A DNA stretch of 21,372 bases from JAUIHN01 sp964556075 (GCA_964556075.1 CAZKUV010000007.1:1-21372), one strand, 5' to 3'. Positions 1-7,349 are shown, numbered from the stretch's first letter. Translations and numbers: made by a program. Notes: generated from the letters alone by a model not told the origin.

Positions 1-156
1 ATAATCGGGTTCGAGTTTTTTTATAAGTTCAATTGCAAGCGACGCGAAACCAAAAACTCCACCAGTCGGCGTACCGTCCGCGGTGGAAAGATTCGGCATC
101 GCATAATAGCCCCTATAAAATACGCTTTTGCCGTCAATCAGTGCCAATCGTTTCAT
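1..156 (-). CDS. polA: DNA polymerase I, N-terminal fragment (5'-3' exonuclease domain)
   Basis: The reverse strand reads 52 codons from an ATG at 156 off the window edge with no stop. The peptide opens MKRLALIDGKSVFYRGYYAM and continues with ADGTPTGGVFGF. These match the start of the FLAP/5'-3' exonuclease domain of bacterial PolA, where the LLLIDG motif carries the first metal-binding Asp (here D8) and the YRxxxAxP and GxPTxxVxGF segments follow. Family knowledge: the enzyme removes RNA primers and fills gaps during lagging-strand synthesis and repair. Only the N-terminus is visible, so it could also be a stand-alone 5'-3' exonuclease; whether the proofreading and polymerase domains follow cannot be judged. 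A TATACT box at 166-171 lies 9 bases upstream of the ATG, implying a leader of only about 3 bases. It is divergent from the kinase gene at 200. Confidence 0.85.
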   Translation of the reverse strand, partial: MKRLALIDGKSVFYRGYYAMPNLSTADGTPTGGVFGFASLAIELIKKLEPDY

Positions 157-165
157 CTATCATTT

Positions 166-171
166 AGTATA
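166..171 (-). promoter_or_regulatory. -10 box of polA, near-leaderless start
   Basis: TATACT on the minus strand with TG directly upstream, 9 bases before the polA ATG at 156. No Shine-Dalgarno sequence would fit in the resulting leader. No convincing -35 box was seen. Confidence 0.6.
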
Positions 172-186
172 CACGCCCTCTTCTGA

Positions 187-192
187 TACACT
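187..192 (+). promoter_or_regulatory. Extended -10 box of the P-loop kinase gene, leaderless start
   Basis: TACACT preceded by TGA (extended -10 pattern TGn) and followed after 7 bases by the ATG at 200. The expected transcription start falls on or next to the start codon. This spacing helps decide the start of the kinase gene. Confidence 0.55.
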
Positions 193-199
193 AAGGATA

Positions 200-769
200 A
201 TGAAACGCAGAGATGTAAAGATTGTAGCTTTTGTCGGTTTAGCCGGTGCCGGCAAGAGCTCCGCCGTCGAATACGTCGCTGAAAAAGGATTTCCAAAGAT
301 TTATTTCGGCGGCATCATCTATCAGGCTATGGAAGAAGCGGGCATCGAAATTACTCCAGAAAGCCAGCAGGTTTTCAGGGAAGAAATTCGCAAGAAAGAA
401 GGTAAGGATTTTGTCGTCAAGCGAGTCATACAACAGGCGAACGACCTGATTGAAAGCGGACAGAAACGCATACTCTTTGACGGGCTCTACACATGGACAG
501 AATACCGTATGCTCAAGCACGAGTTCCCTGGCGAACTGACGGTTGTCGCTATCGTCGCTCCTCGGCGTATCCGCCACCGTCGCCTCGCCAATCGTCCAGA
601 ACGACCATTCACCGTACAGGAAGCGACCGAGCGTGATTGGTCGGAAATCGAGAATTTGGAAAAGGGCGGACCTATCGCAATCGCAGACTACTATGTCATG
701 AACGATCACCACCTTGACCATCTACATAATCAGGTCGACAACATTCTCCGCGACATTGAGTTTATCTAG
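200..769 (+). CDS. P-loop nucleoside/dephospho-CoA kinase-like protein
   Basis: The protein is 189 aa. A Walker A motif, GLAGAGKSS, sits at residues 13-21 after a beta strand (VKIVAFV), the arrangement of NMP-kinase/CoaE-like P-loop proteins. There is an LFDGLYTWTEY segment in mid-protein and an arginine-rich LID-like stretch (APRRIRHRRLANRPERP) around 115-130. This resembles the AAA/dephospho-CoA-kinase-like (UPF0200-type) family rather than a classical CoaE, and the substrate cannot be assigned from sequence. I chose the ATG at 200 rather than upstream in-frame codons because the P-loop then falls at the usual distance from the N-terminus and an extended -10 box lies 7 bases upstream. The gene converges on the lipid-kinase-like gene with only 6 bases between stops. 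Confidence 0.75.
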   Translation: MKRRDVKIVAFVGLAGAGKSSAVEYVAEKGFPKIYFGGIIYQAMEEAGIEITPESQQVFREEIRKKEGKDFVVKRVIQQANDLIESGQKRILFDGLYTWTEYRMLKHEFPGELTVVAIVAPRRIRHRRLANRPERPFTVQEATERDWSEIENLEKGGPIAIADYYVMNDHHLDHLHNQVDNILRDIEFI

Positions 770-775
770 CCCATT

Positions 776-1705
776 TTATTTCGTAGTAAGTACGCTAAGC
801 GGTCCAGCGGTTTTTTTAACTTCAATTGAGGTAACGGTTCGTAGTTGTATCACCTCGCCGTCGCACTGCAGTTTCATATCGAACGGCTCAGAAAACCGCA
901 CTGTGGCTTGAGGTACCTCTTCACCACGAATCCTACCGATTAATCCGCTGATGAGAAACGGAATATTTGGCAGCAACCAACGCACGTTTAACATTCGAAA
1001 CAGAAAAACAGGTGTTTCATAGAAATGTTTACCAGTCCTAAAAAGCCGAGCGAGCAGCGGACCGTTCGCAAACAGCAAATCAGTCTGCCGATACATCACC
1101 CCGTTATACTCGACACACGGAAGTCGACTTGCTTTTCTGGTACTAAAATAAAAGACACCTGTTCGTATCAAGCTGGGTACTACTCCCGCTCCACCATGGG
1201 TGATTCTATGACGAATTTTCGGGTCGTCAAACTGACCGGCGGCGGCTGCGGTCCAACCAACCGTCGAGTAAAGGAGCGCGCTACGTACCCGCTCACCATT
1301 TACAAACACATCTAGCGGCCAAATACTCTGTGGCCGAGCCTGTTTTAAAAAATCTACAGGGTCCTGCAAGGTCTGCTTGCTATTGAACGTATTCGGCAAG
1401 TCATTGAAGTTTCCGTATGCCAAAAAGCCAAGTACCGTATCAGGTTTATTTGCCGCCATAACAGAGTGAGCGACGGCGTGCGCAGAGCCATCTCCTGCCG
1501 CAGATAGAATGATATCGCCAGGCTGTATCAATGGAGCAATCCTAAAAACGTTCTCATCAAGATGAGCTTGACGCACCTCGATCGTCTCGTACGGTATCCC
1601 AGCTTCATTAAGTCGTTCGAACACGCGCGCTGTTACATCCGCTGCCCGTGAGCTGTGCGGATTGTGCGCTATAACAATTCTTCGTCCTGTTTCAAGCATA
1701 CTCAT
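776..1705 (-). CDS. Diacylglycerol/sphingosine kinase-like (DAGK_cat) protein
   Basis: The protein is 309 aa, typical of the YegS/DgkB family. An N-terminal IAHNPHSSR strand-loop and AGDGSAHAVAHSV (about residues 70-82) match the GGDGTxxEV nucleotide-binding motif of the NAD-kinase/DAGK superfamily. GFLAYGNFNDLPNTF (about 112-126) matches the GTxNDFA motif. The C-terminal half has the beta-rich pattern of the family, with a late CDGE segment. Known members phosphorylate diacylglycerol, phosphatidylglycerol or long-chain bases with ATP at the inner membrane face. The lipid substrate here is unknown. For a host-dependent CPR cell with little lipid synthesis, a role in remodelling acquired lipids is plausible but inferred. 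The start lies 8 bases after a TATACT box, so the mRNA is near-leaderless. Confidence 0.8.
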   Translation of the reverse strand: MSMLETGRRIVIAHNPHSSRAADVTARVFERLNEAGIPYETIEVRQAHLDENVFRIAPLIQPGDIILSAAGDGSAHAVAHSVMAANKPDTVLGFLAYGNFNDLPNTFNSKQTLQDPVDFLKQARPQSIWPLDVFVNGERVRSALLYSTVGWTAAAAGQFDDPKIRHRITHGGAGVVPSLIRTGVFYFSTRKASRLPCVEYNGVMYRQTDLLFANGPLLARLFRTGKHFYETPVFLFRMLNVRWLLPNIPFLISGLIGRIRGEEVPQATVRFSEPFDMKLQCDGEVIQLRTVTSIEVKKTAGPLSVLTTK

Positions 1706-1713
1706 TAGAGATA

Positions 1714-1719
1714 AGTATA
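1714..1719 (-). promoter_or_regulatory. -10 box of the DAGK-like gene
   Basis: TATACT on the minus strand, 8 bases before the ATG at 1705. The predicted leader is one or two bases. It is part of the recurrent leaderless pattern in this window. Confidence 0.55.
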
Positions 1720-1853
1720 CTGTGAGGACATGAAAATTCCCATGGATGTATAACTAAGACTTACGATCCAAAGATAGAATAAGTCCATTGGTTGTTACTA
1801 AAAAAGGAAGCCTAGGTCCAAGTAGAGTTACTCTCTCGCTACTCGCTTCTCGT

Positions 1854-2309
1854 TTACGTGTTCGCAAACCCGCTAGTCCAGTATCCCCACGACGTTCCAG
1901 CAGACCATCTCGTGGGGTCTCGCATACTCGTCGGTATCTGATTGCGAAATCCATCTGAAACATTCGCCCTTAGGTAAAGCAGTTTATATTCCAAACCGTC
2001 AGCAGACGACCGATACAACCAGGTGTCATCTGAAGTAGATTCGCCGGTACACGGTGCTGCTGGAATGGTCGGTGAGATCTCAGACAGAGTAGGAATGAAG
2101 TTAGCGGGATTTGACTGGTAATTACAATAGTACCTCCAGGCGGTATAGATTGGATAATTACCATGCTCTGCGTTGTATGCCTGAAGCGCTTTGTTGATTT
2201 GCTGGAGGTCACTCAGCGCTTTGGTATACTGCGCCCTATCGTTTATCCCGTTATACGCTACGATACTTATAGCAGCGAGGATAGCGATGATGGTAAAGAG
2301 CCTTTTCAT
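1854..2309 (-). CDS. Type IV pilin-like protein lacking the prepilin-peptidase motif
   Basis: The protein is 151 aa. After MKRLFTIIAILAAISIVAY it continues with a helix (ALSDLQQINKALQAYNAEHG), then NYP, as in GspG/PilA-type pilins. Its globular end contains two cysteines (YYCNY and APCTG) and DPTRWSAGTSWGYW, typical of small CPR pilins. Compared with the intact pilin at 11403 (GFTIVELLIVIVVIAILAAIS), the stretch between FTI and IAILAAIS is missing. That removes the Gly-1 and Glu5 equivalents and half the hydrophobic helix. I chose the ATG at 2309 because GAGGAGG lies 5 bases before it; the in-frame upstream codons show no pilin signal either. It is transcribed from its own strong promoter about 77 bases upstream. 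It could be a membrane-anchored pilin relative or a decaying gene. Confidence 0.7.
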   Translation of the reverse strand: MKRLFTIIAILAAISIVAYNGINDRAQYTKALSDLQQINKALQAYNAEHGNYPIYTAWRYYCNYQSNPANFIPTLSEISPTIPAAPCTGESTSDDTWLYRSSADGLEYKLLYLRANVSDGFRNQIPTSMRDPTRWSAGTSWGYWTSGFANT

Positions 2310-2392
2310 GCTTGCCTCCTCGGCGAACATGGCGGAAGATGACCGAAGCCAATTCCTGACAAAGTACGAGGAAGACCCTACGTACTATTATT

Positions 2393-2421
2393 ATAATACC
2401 ATAAACGTTTTATTTAGTCAA
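2393..2421 (-). promoter_or_regulatory. Consensus sigma-70 promoter of the pilin-like gene
   Basis: On the minus strand TTGACT (2416-2421) and TATTAT (2393-2398) are separated by exactly 17 bases. It is the best -35/-10 pair in the first half of the window. It gives a leader of roughly 77 bases with a good Shine-Dalgarno, unlike the leaderless neighbours. Confidence 0.7.
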
Positions 2422-2454
2422 TGCTTTTTAAACCCTCAACAGAGGTGACATAAG

Positions 2455-2484
2455 AAAAAGATGGACTCTGATGTCCATCTTTTC
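2455..2484 (-). terminator. Intrinsic terminator of dnaG-rpoD
   Basis: An 11-bp perfect stem (2456-2466 pairing with 2473-2483, AAAAGATGGAC/GTCCATCTTTT) with a 6-base loop. Read on the minus strand it ends in a run of T. It lies 20 bases past the rpoD stop. The A/T flanks make it potentially bidirectional. Confidence 0.85.
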
Positions 2485-2504
2485 AGTGTCTTAGTATATA
2501 CGGA

Positions 2505-3485
2505 TTAATCGAGATACTCGTGCAGCTTCTTCGCGTCCTTGTGCTTGCGAAGCTTGGCGAGTGCTTTTGCCTCAATCTGGCGGATTCTCTCGCGAGTAAC
2601 TGCGAATTCCTGTCCAACCTCTTCCAGCGTATGGCTCTTGCCGTTATCTAGACCGAACCGCATCTTGAGAATTTTTTGCTCTCGCTCTGACAATGTCCCC
2701 AGAATCGCCTGAACTTGTTCTTTAAGAAGCTGGGAAGCGGCCGATTCTTCAGGAGCTACGCCATCGTCAGCCTCAATAAAGTCACCCAGTACCGAATCCT
2801 CATCCTCTCCGTCACGACCGACGCCGGCGTCGAGGCTGGTAATATCTTGTTTAATCTTCATGACATATTCGACTTTTTCGGGTTCCATTTCAAGCTCTTT
2901 GGCTAACTCTTCAATTGTGGGTTCGCGGTTAAGCTCCTGTGTCATTCGGCGCTGCGTTCGAAGCAACTTATTAATTGTCTCAACCATATGCACCGGAATG
3001 CGGATGGTTCGCGCTTGGTCGGCGATGGCACGAGTTATCGCTTGGCGAATCCACCATGTCGCGTAAGTACTAAATTTGAACCCCTTGTCAGGATCAAATT
3101 TCTCGACCGCTCGAAGAAGACCTGTGTTACCTTCCTGGATAAGATCGAGAAAATCCAAACCTCGGCCGCTGTAGCGCTTCGCGATTGATACTACCAAACG
3201 CATATTTGCTTCAGCCATTTTGTCCTTTGCTTTCTTATCGCCTGCAACTACTTTACGAGCAAGTTCGAGCTCCTCTTCTGCCGTAAGAAGAGGAATCTTG
3301 CCGATTTCACGAAGATAAAGCCGGACGCTGTCGTCCGAGATATCATCGAAATACTGACCTTGAACCATCACGTCATCGTCGGCTGGAATCTCCTCTTCCG
3401 CGAGTTCATCAAGTGCTGGTTCCTGGTCGTCAGGAAAATTTATATCGGCTCCCTTCAGGGCTAAAGTGTCATCGTCATTGGCCAC
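2505..3485 (-). CDS. rpoD: Primary RNA polymerase sigma factor (sigma-70 / RpoD)
   Basis: The protein is 326 aa. An acidic N-terminus is followed by region 1.2 (DSVRLYLREIGKIPLLTAEEE), region 2 with core-binding and -10 recognition (RLVVSIAKRYSGRGLDFLDL, then FSTYATWWIRQAITRAI), region 3, and region 4 with the -35-binding helix-turn-helix (TLEEVGQEFAVTRERIRQIE). It is shorter than E. coli RpoD because region 1.1 and the large non-conserved insert are missing, as in many small genomes. The start is GTG: its reading frame begins inside dnaG, the two genes overlap by 11 bases, and AGGAGG lies 6 bases before the GTG. That arrangement suggests translational coupling. The dnaG-rpoD order is the conserved core of the macromolecular-synthesis operon, here without rpsU. 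Confidence 0.96.
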   Translation of the reverse strand: MANDDDTLALKGADINFPDDQEPALDELAEEEIPADDDVMVQGQYFDDISDDSVRLYLREIGKIPLLTAEEELELARKVVAGDKKAKDKMAEANMRLVVSIAKRYSGRGLDFLDLIQEGNTGLLRAVEKFDPDKGFKFSTYATWWIRQAITRAIADQARTIRIPVHMVETINKLLRTQRRMTQELNREPTIEELAKELEMEPEKVEYVMKIKQDITSLDAGVGRDGEDEDSVLGDFIEADDGVAPEESAASQLLKEQVQAILGTLSEREQKILKMRFGLDNGKSHTLEEVGQEFAVTRERIRQIEAKALAKLRKHKDAKKLHEYLD

Positions 3486-5217
3486 GTTTGACCTCCTTTA
3501 TAAGTGCATAATGTTCACGCCTGAGACGTTCTATCTCCGCCTCATCTCCCCGGTCCTCGGCTAACCGGATTTGTTCTTCGAGTTTCCGTTTTTGCTGTTG
3601 TGTTCTAAATTGGCGGAGGAGTTCGGCGGTCTCATGACGGATGCCGTCTTCTTGCCAGCCTTCGTATCTCTTCTCGGCCCTAAGTACGACAATTTTAACA
3701 TAGTCACCGATTCCCTGCAATTCCTCAGGCGCCTCGACACTAATACTGTCGCTACCCCCCTTAACAAGATAATTCACCACCGCCTGCTGGCGCTCATCAT
3801 CGAACGCCTCCCCTGCGACGTCCTTAAAGAGGATCCTAAGTCCGGGATAGAGCAGCCCGGCGCCAAGAACTGTGTCAAGATGAGTATACTCCCTCTCTCT
3901 CAAAACCGGATTTTTGTTCGTTACCGGTTTGAGCGGCTTCGCCTCTTGCTTTCCGGTCGAATCAAGCTTTGCTCTTATAGCGCTGATTGACGCGCCAGTC
4001 ATGGACGCGACGACCTGAATATAGTGTTCTTGCTCGACGGGGTCACTTAGCTCCTTGATGACTGCTAGCGCTGCAGTTGAAAACGCCCGCTTCCCGGCGG
4101 CAGTTTCAAGATTCTCCCGCTCCGCGTATTGCTTGATGACCCAGTCAACCGCTGGCTCGGCGCTCGCAATCGCCCGCGTCCACAACGTCACATCTTTTTG
4201 AACCAACTCATCAGGGTCCTTGGCGTCTCCCGGTAGCGTCACGACCGTCAGACTCATACCGAGGCGACTAGCGATAGGGATTGCTCGCTCGGTCGCGGCG
4301 ACACCCGCTTTGTCACCATCAAAAGCGAGTCGAACCTCGGGACTCAGTCGCCTGAGCGTACGAAGTTGATGCTCGGTCAACGCCGTTCCCGCGGTCGCTA
4401 CCACCGCCCTTACGCCTGCCTGATGACTGCTGACGACATCCAAATTCCCTTCTACTAACACGCTGTAGGCTTCTTTTCGAATCGTTTCTTTTGCCTGAGA
4501 AAATCCGAAAATGTGGCGACTCTTGTCATAGAGTAACGTCGCTGGAGTGTTGAGATATTTCGGAGCGTTTGGATCGCTATCTGATAAAATCCGTCCTGTA
4601 AATCCGATGGTTTGTCCGCTCTCGTCCATCAGCGGAACTATCATGCGGCCGCGAAACAAATCCGACCCAAATCGGTTGGTTAACCCGGCATCGCTCATAT
4701 CTTTCTTCGAGTACCCTTTTCTAGACAAAAAACTAACAAGAGCGGAGCCCTGGTCGGGGGAGTAGCCGATTCGAAAATCCGCTACCGTCTGCTTACTTAG
4801 TCGGCGTTTTTTAAAGACATATTCGAGCGCACGGGGGTTTCTGAGCAGGCTGTGCTGGTAGTACGCGGTCGCGAGTCGAAGGACTTCGAGTAATTCCTTT
4901 TTACGACGCGCGACGCCTCTTCCCTTGGTTTGGTACTGCGTCAAATCAACCCCCGCCTTTCGAGCGAGGTGCTCGAGGCTCTGACGGAAGTCCATACCCT
5001 CAACTTCCATGATGAAGCTGAAGATATCTCCTCCCTTGTTCGAAGAGAAGTCATGCCAGATATTTTTATCTGGACTAACGTGGAAGCTTGGAGTCTTTTC
5101 GTTCGTGAAAGGGCTTAGACCTTTAAAGCCGCGCCCAGACCTTTTCAGCTGAACGTACTCACCAATCACATCCTCAATACTGAGACGTGCCCTGACCTCT
5201 TCTTTCGCGTCCTCCAT
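3475..5217 (-). CDS. dnaG: DNA primase, with degenerate zinc-binding domain
   Basis: The protein is 580 aa, near the usual length. The N-terminal CHC2-type domain is recognisable (FKGLSPFTNEKTPSF, then WHDFSSNKGGDIFSF), but the four zinc ligands of the family (C-x2-H ... C-x2-C) are replaced by S35, T38, D56 and S59. The catalytic core is intact: YLNTPATLLYDKSRHIFGF, then a TOPRIM domain with EGNLD (E256) and FDGDKAG (D300, D302) for metal binding. A helical C-terminal region for helicase contact follows. DnaG makes RNA primers at the replication fork. The ATG at 5217 is 6 bases after an extended -10 box (TATACT), so the mRNA should be leaderless. It is the first gene of the operon with rpoD. 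Confidence 0.95.
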   Translation of the reverse strand: MEDAKEEVRARLSIEDVIGEYVQLKRSGRGFKGLSPFTNEKTPSFHVSPDKNIWHDFSSNKGGDIFSFIMEVEGMDFRQSLEHLARKAGVDLTQYQTKGRGVARRKKELLEVLRLATAYYQHSLLRNPRALEYVFKKRRLSKQTVADFRIGYSPDQGSALVSFLSRKGYSKKDMSDAGLTNRFGSDLFRGRMIVPLMDESGQTIGFTGRILSDSDPNAPKYLNTPATLLYDKSRHIFGFSQAKETIRKEAYSVLVEGNLDVVSSHQAGVRAVVATAGTALTEHQLRTLRRLSPEVRLAFDGDKAGVAATERAIPIASRLGMSLTVVTLPGDAKDPDELVQKDVTLWTRAIASAEPAVDWVIKQYAERENLETAAGKRAFSTAALAVIKELSDPVEQEHYIQVVASMTGASISAIRAKLDSTGKQEAKPLKPVTNKNPVLREREYTHLDTVLGAGLLYPGLRILFKDVAGEAFDDERQQAVVNYLVKGGSDSISVEAPEELQGIGDYVKIVVLRAEKRYEGWQEDGIRHETAELLRQFRTQQQKRKLEEQIRLAEDRGDEAEIERLRREHYALIKEVKRGQ

Positions 5218-5223
5218 GGTTTT

Positions 5224-5229
5224 AGTATA
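5224..5229 (-). promoter_or_regulatory. Extended -10 box of dnaG-rpoD, leaderless
   Basis: TATACT preceded by TGA on the minus strand, 6 bases before the dnaG ATG. No -35 hexamer was seen at the right spacing, as expected for an extended -10 promoter. Confidence 0.6.
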
Positions 5230-5308
5230 TCACTATTACCACTGTTACTTCTCTGTAATCACGGAAGCACTACTCGTTTCTTACTTCATATGCTTAAATA
5301 ATATAGAC

Positions 5309-5932
5309 ATGCAACCGAACAACGAACATCAATACGCCATAGATTACCTTGATTCAATCTCATCCGTACCGCCATCTCGTCAGAGCAATTCGGTGAGTGA
5401 CAAACTGTTTTTTGCCATCCTCGGCGGCGGTCTCTTGCTCGCTCTGCTGGTCGGGTCCATCTTCATGTTCATGGGCGGAGAATCAAGTCCGACTGATGAT
5501 CTCTCAAAGATTAGTGCCAAGTTGCAGAGTTTGCAGACAATTTCGGACACGACACAGAAAAGTCTAGTTAGTAATAACTTACGCGGCATTAACAGCACGC
5601 TTTCGCTTACGCTAACGAACACGAGCGGTGACATCGCACCGATATTGTCGGCTAACGGCATTGACCCCAAAAAACTGAATCAAAAGTTCACATCAGCAGA
5701 GAAAACCAATGAAATCCTAAAAGGGCTCGATGACGCACGACTTAACGCCGTACTCGACCGAACGTACGCCCGCGAAATGACTTACCAACTTGAAACATTC
5801 ATTCTACTTCTTAACCAACTAGATACCAAAACGAAGAGTCAATCCATTAAAGAATTCGTTTCATCGACGCGGGACAAGATAACTCCCATTAAAGATCGGT
5901 TCGCCAACTTCAACGCCGCTACCACTCAGTAA
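5309..5932 (+). CDS. Unknown single-pass membrane protein
   Basis: The protein is 207 aa and I do not recognise a family. About 30 polar residues (cytoplasmic side inferred) are followed by one membrane helix at about 33-56 (LFFAILGGGLLLALLVGSIF). A Ser/Thr/Asn-rich, mostly helical extracytoplasmic domain of about 150 residues with no cysteines comes after it. The ATG at 5309 is preferred over an earlier in-frame start at 5216 because the extra N-terminus would come from the dnaG promoter region, and AT-rich -10-like sequence (AATAAT/TAATAT) ends a few bases before 5309. The spacing is ambiguous. It is divergent from dnaG and convergent with the YjbR-like gene. Similar small anchored proteins are common hypothetical genes in CPR genomes; the function is unknown. 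Confidence 0.75.
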   Translation: MQPNNEHQYAIDYLDSISSVPPSRQSNSVSDKLFFAILGGGLLLALLVGSIFMFMGGESSPTDDLSKISAKLQSLQTISDTTQKSLVSNNLRGINSTLSLTLTNTSGDIAPILSANGIDPKKLNQKFTSAEKTNEILKGLDDARLNAVLDRTYAREMTYQLETFILLLNQLDTKTKSQSIKEFVSSTRDKITPIKDRFANFNAATTQ

Positions 5933-5933
5933 C

Positions 5934-5962
5934 CCGGAGCCTGTGCTAGTTCTCTGCTCCGG
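5934..5962. terminator. Possible bidirectional hairpin between convergent genes
   Basis: CCGGAGC (5934-5940) pairs perfectly with GCTCCGG (5956-5962) around a 15-base loop that contains the stop codon of the YjbR-like gene. It sits between the two convergent stops, where a terminator is expected. Neither strand has a T run after the stem, so this is weak. Confidence 0.35.
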
Positions 5963-6284
5963 TCACAAGAAGATAACTGTGGTACGCTAAGTCTTTAACT
6001 TCGTCATCACTCAATTGCCCGGTAAGAAGTATCGTATTCCAGTGCTTTTTATTCAGATGATATCCAGGCATAACTGATTCATATTTTTCTCTTAGGGTCA
6101 ACGCGAGCTGAGGGTCGCACTTCAGACTGACCCGTAGCGGAGTGCTCTCCTCGTGAATCAAGGCGAACATTTTTCCCTTCTCCTTCGGACCGACTTTATA
6201 GACTGACACCTCTTCGCCAAACGGAAAATCTAACCAGGCACCGGGGAGGCTCAGAAGATACTCTTCAAGCTCCTTATGCGTCAT
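5946..6284 (-). CDS. MmcQ/YjbR family protein
   Basis: The protein is 112 aa, the normal size for the family. It contains the hallmark segments in order: LPGAWLDFPFGEEVSVYKVG, KMFALIHE, LRVSLKCDP, then MPGYHLNKKHWNTILLTGQLSDDEVKDL near the C-terminus. These proteins have a double-wing, CyaY-like fold and are annotated as DNA-binding on structural grounds; the actual role is not established. Its ATG overlaps the orn stop (ATGA), so it is the last gene of the mscL-orn operon and probably translated by coupling. Confidence 0.88.
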   Translation of the reverse strand: MTHKELEEYLLSLPGAWLDFPFGEEVSVYKVGPKEKGKMFALIHEESTPLRVSLKCDPQLALTLREKYESVMPGYHLNKKHWNTILLTGQLSDDEVKDLAYHSYLLVTGAEN

Positions 6285-6823
6285 CGCTCTACCTTCACTT
6301 TGCTTAGATAGTATTTCAACTCCATGATACTACCGCGTATGTCTTCTAGCGCACGATGATTCTCTGGCTTGGCGAACTTTTTCTTATACTTTCCTTCGAA
6401 GACGACTTTCCACGCGCTGACGTCAAGCATGCGGTAGTGTAGTCGCTCATGTAAGCGCGGCCACTCGCTTTCGATAAACTTCCTATCCTGATGGACCGAG
6501 TTACCGGCGAGCATGACCGGCTCGTCTAGAGCAAAGTGCTCATGACAGAAGTTCAGTAGCTCGTTTTCGACCGTATGGACATCCTTTCCATTGCCGTTTT
6601 GGGTGATTAGCGCATCACGAACGTCTGTATACGTATCCCAAAAATCACCAACCATCCGTTTCGAAAGTATATTGGGTTCCACCTTAATCACGGCTTCATG
6701 AATCGCGATTTCATTAAAATCCCAGTCGGTCGCTATCGCGGCCACTTCCAGAATACGATCTTTGGCAGGGTCGAGTCCCGTCATCTCCAGGTCGATCCAT
6801 AACAATTTCGCTCGCTTGGTCAT
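6281..6823 (-). CDS. orn: Oligoribonuclease (DEDDh 3'-5' exonuclease)
   Basis: The protein is 180 aa, the usual length. Catalytic residues of the DEDDh group are visible: D11 and E13 in WIDLEMTGLD, D113 in AGNSVHQDRKF, and H156 and D161 in NHRALEDI. Orn degrades two- to five-nucleotide RNAs left by other RNases, and diribonucleotides in particular, recycling nucleotides in the cytoplasm. It starts 6 bases after the mscL stop with no evident Shine-Dalgarno, so translation probably depends on ribosomes finishing mscL. For an organism that scavenges nucleotides this salvage step is expected. Confidence 0.95.
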   Translation of the reverse strand: MTKRAKLLWIDLEMTGLDPAKDRILEVAAIATDWDFNEIAIHEAVIKVEPNILSKRMVGDFWDTYTDVRDALITQNGNGKDVHTVENELLNFCHEHFALDEPVMLAGNSVHQDRKFIESEWPRLHERLHYRMLDVSAWKVVFEGKYKKKFAKPENHRALEDIRGSIMELKYYLSKVKVER

Positions 6824-6829
6824 AAAAGA

Positions 6830-7285
6830 CTACTTCTGTTCCTTCTTTTTATCAAGGCGGTCGAGTCGAACCACTCGAACAACTAGATAAATGACCAGCG
6901 CGGTCGCAAGGAGCGTAATCACCGAGCTGAGCACCGCTCCCCAAGCGAATTCGACCTCTCGACCACTCTCTTTAATAACGACCTTCCATTTCTCTTTCAT
7001 CAAATCTTCTTGCGATCCGACCAGAAGCGTGATGGCAGGGTTAATAAAACCTTCGACAATCTGCTTGACCGTCGCACCGGCGGCAGTACCAATCGCAAGA
7101 CCGACCGCCATACCGACGACACCTTGCTCGCGAACGAAACTCATAAAGTCACCGACTCGCCCACCGGTGGCGGAAATGAGCATCCTAGCAGCTTTTTCAG
7201 CTGCCTCAGCTTCACGCTTCAAGTCAGCAGCCGATTTCATCGCTTCTTGAGCCTGCTTGGAAATTGAATCTTTATTGGTCGCCAT
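6830..7285 (-). CDS. mscL: Large-conductance mechanosensitive channel, N-terminally extended
   Basis: The protein is 151 aa. The channel proper begins near residue 46 (DFMSFVREQGVVGMAVGLAI) with TM1, and EGFINPAITLLVG follows. A periplasmic loop and TM2 (AWGAVLSSVITLLATALVIY) come next, then a charged C-terminal helix (RLDRLDKKKEQK). In the family the channel opens when membrane tension rises and releases solutes on hypo-osmotic shock. Unlike typical MscL, which starts almost directly with the amphipathic S1 helix, there are about 45 extra residues, Ala/Lys/Glu rich and probably helical or coiled coil. The ATG at 7285 has GGAG 5 bases upstream and an extended -10 box 23 bases upstream, so the long start is real. 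First gene of the operon with orn and the YjbR-like gene. Confidence 0.92.
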   Translation of the reverse strand: MATNKDSISKQAQEAMKSAADLKREAEAAEKAARMLISATGGRVGDFMSFVREQGVVGMAVGLAIGTAAGATVKQIVEGFINPAITLLVGSQEDLMKEKWKVVIKESGREVEFAWGAVLSSVITLLATALVIYLVVRVVRLDRLDKKKEQK

Positions 7286-7308
7286 AATCGCTCCTCTGCT
7301 TTAGAAAA

Positions 7309-7314
7309 AGTATA
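7309..7314 (-). promoter_or_regulatory. Extended -10 box of the mscL operon
   Basis: TATACT preceded by TGG on the minus strand, giving a leader of about 17 bases that carries a GGAG ribosome-binding site. It contrasts with the leaderless promoters nearby. Confidence 0.6.
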
Positions 7315-7349
7315 CCATAGCCAAGGTGTCGCAGCACTAGACGAGAACA

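Noticed and set aside
1797..1850. A terminator for the first pilin-like gene
   Set aside because: The T run on the minus strand at about 1800 is not directly preceded by a convincing stem; the nearby AGAG/CTCT pairing has too small a loop and is 15 bases away.
2309..2400. An upstream exon or frameshift supplying GFTxxE to the first pilin-like gene
   Set aside because: The in-frame upstream codons contain no GFTxxE motif, and the one other frame I read through (giving GFGHLP) has none. The GAGGAGG ribosome-binding site supports the short start.
3475..3485. Recoded TGA (Gly or Trp) as in Gracilibacteria
   Set aside because: dnaG, orn, pyrG and other genes end at TGA at the expected family length, so TGA is a stop.
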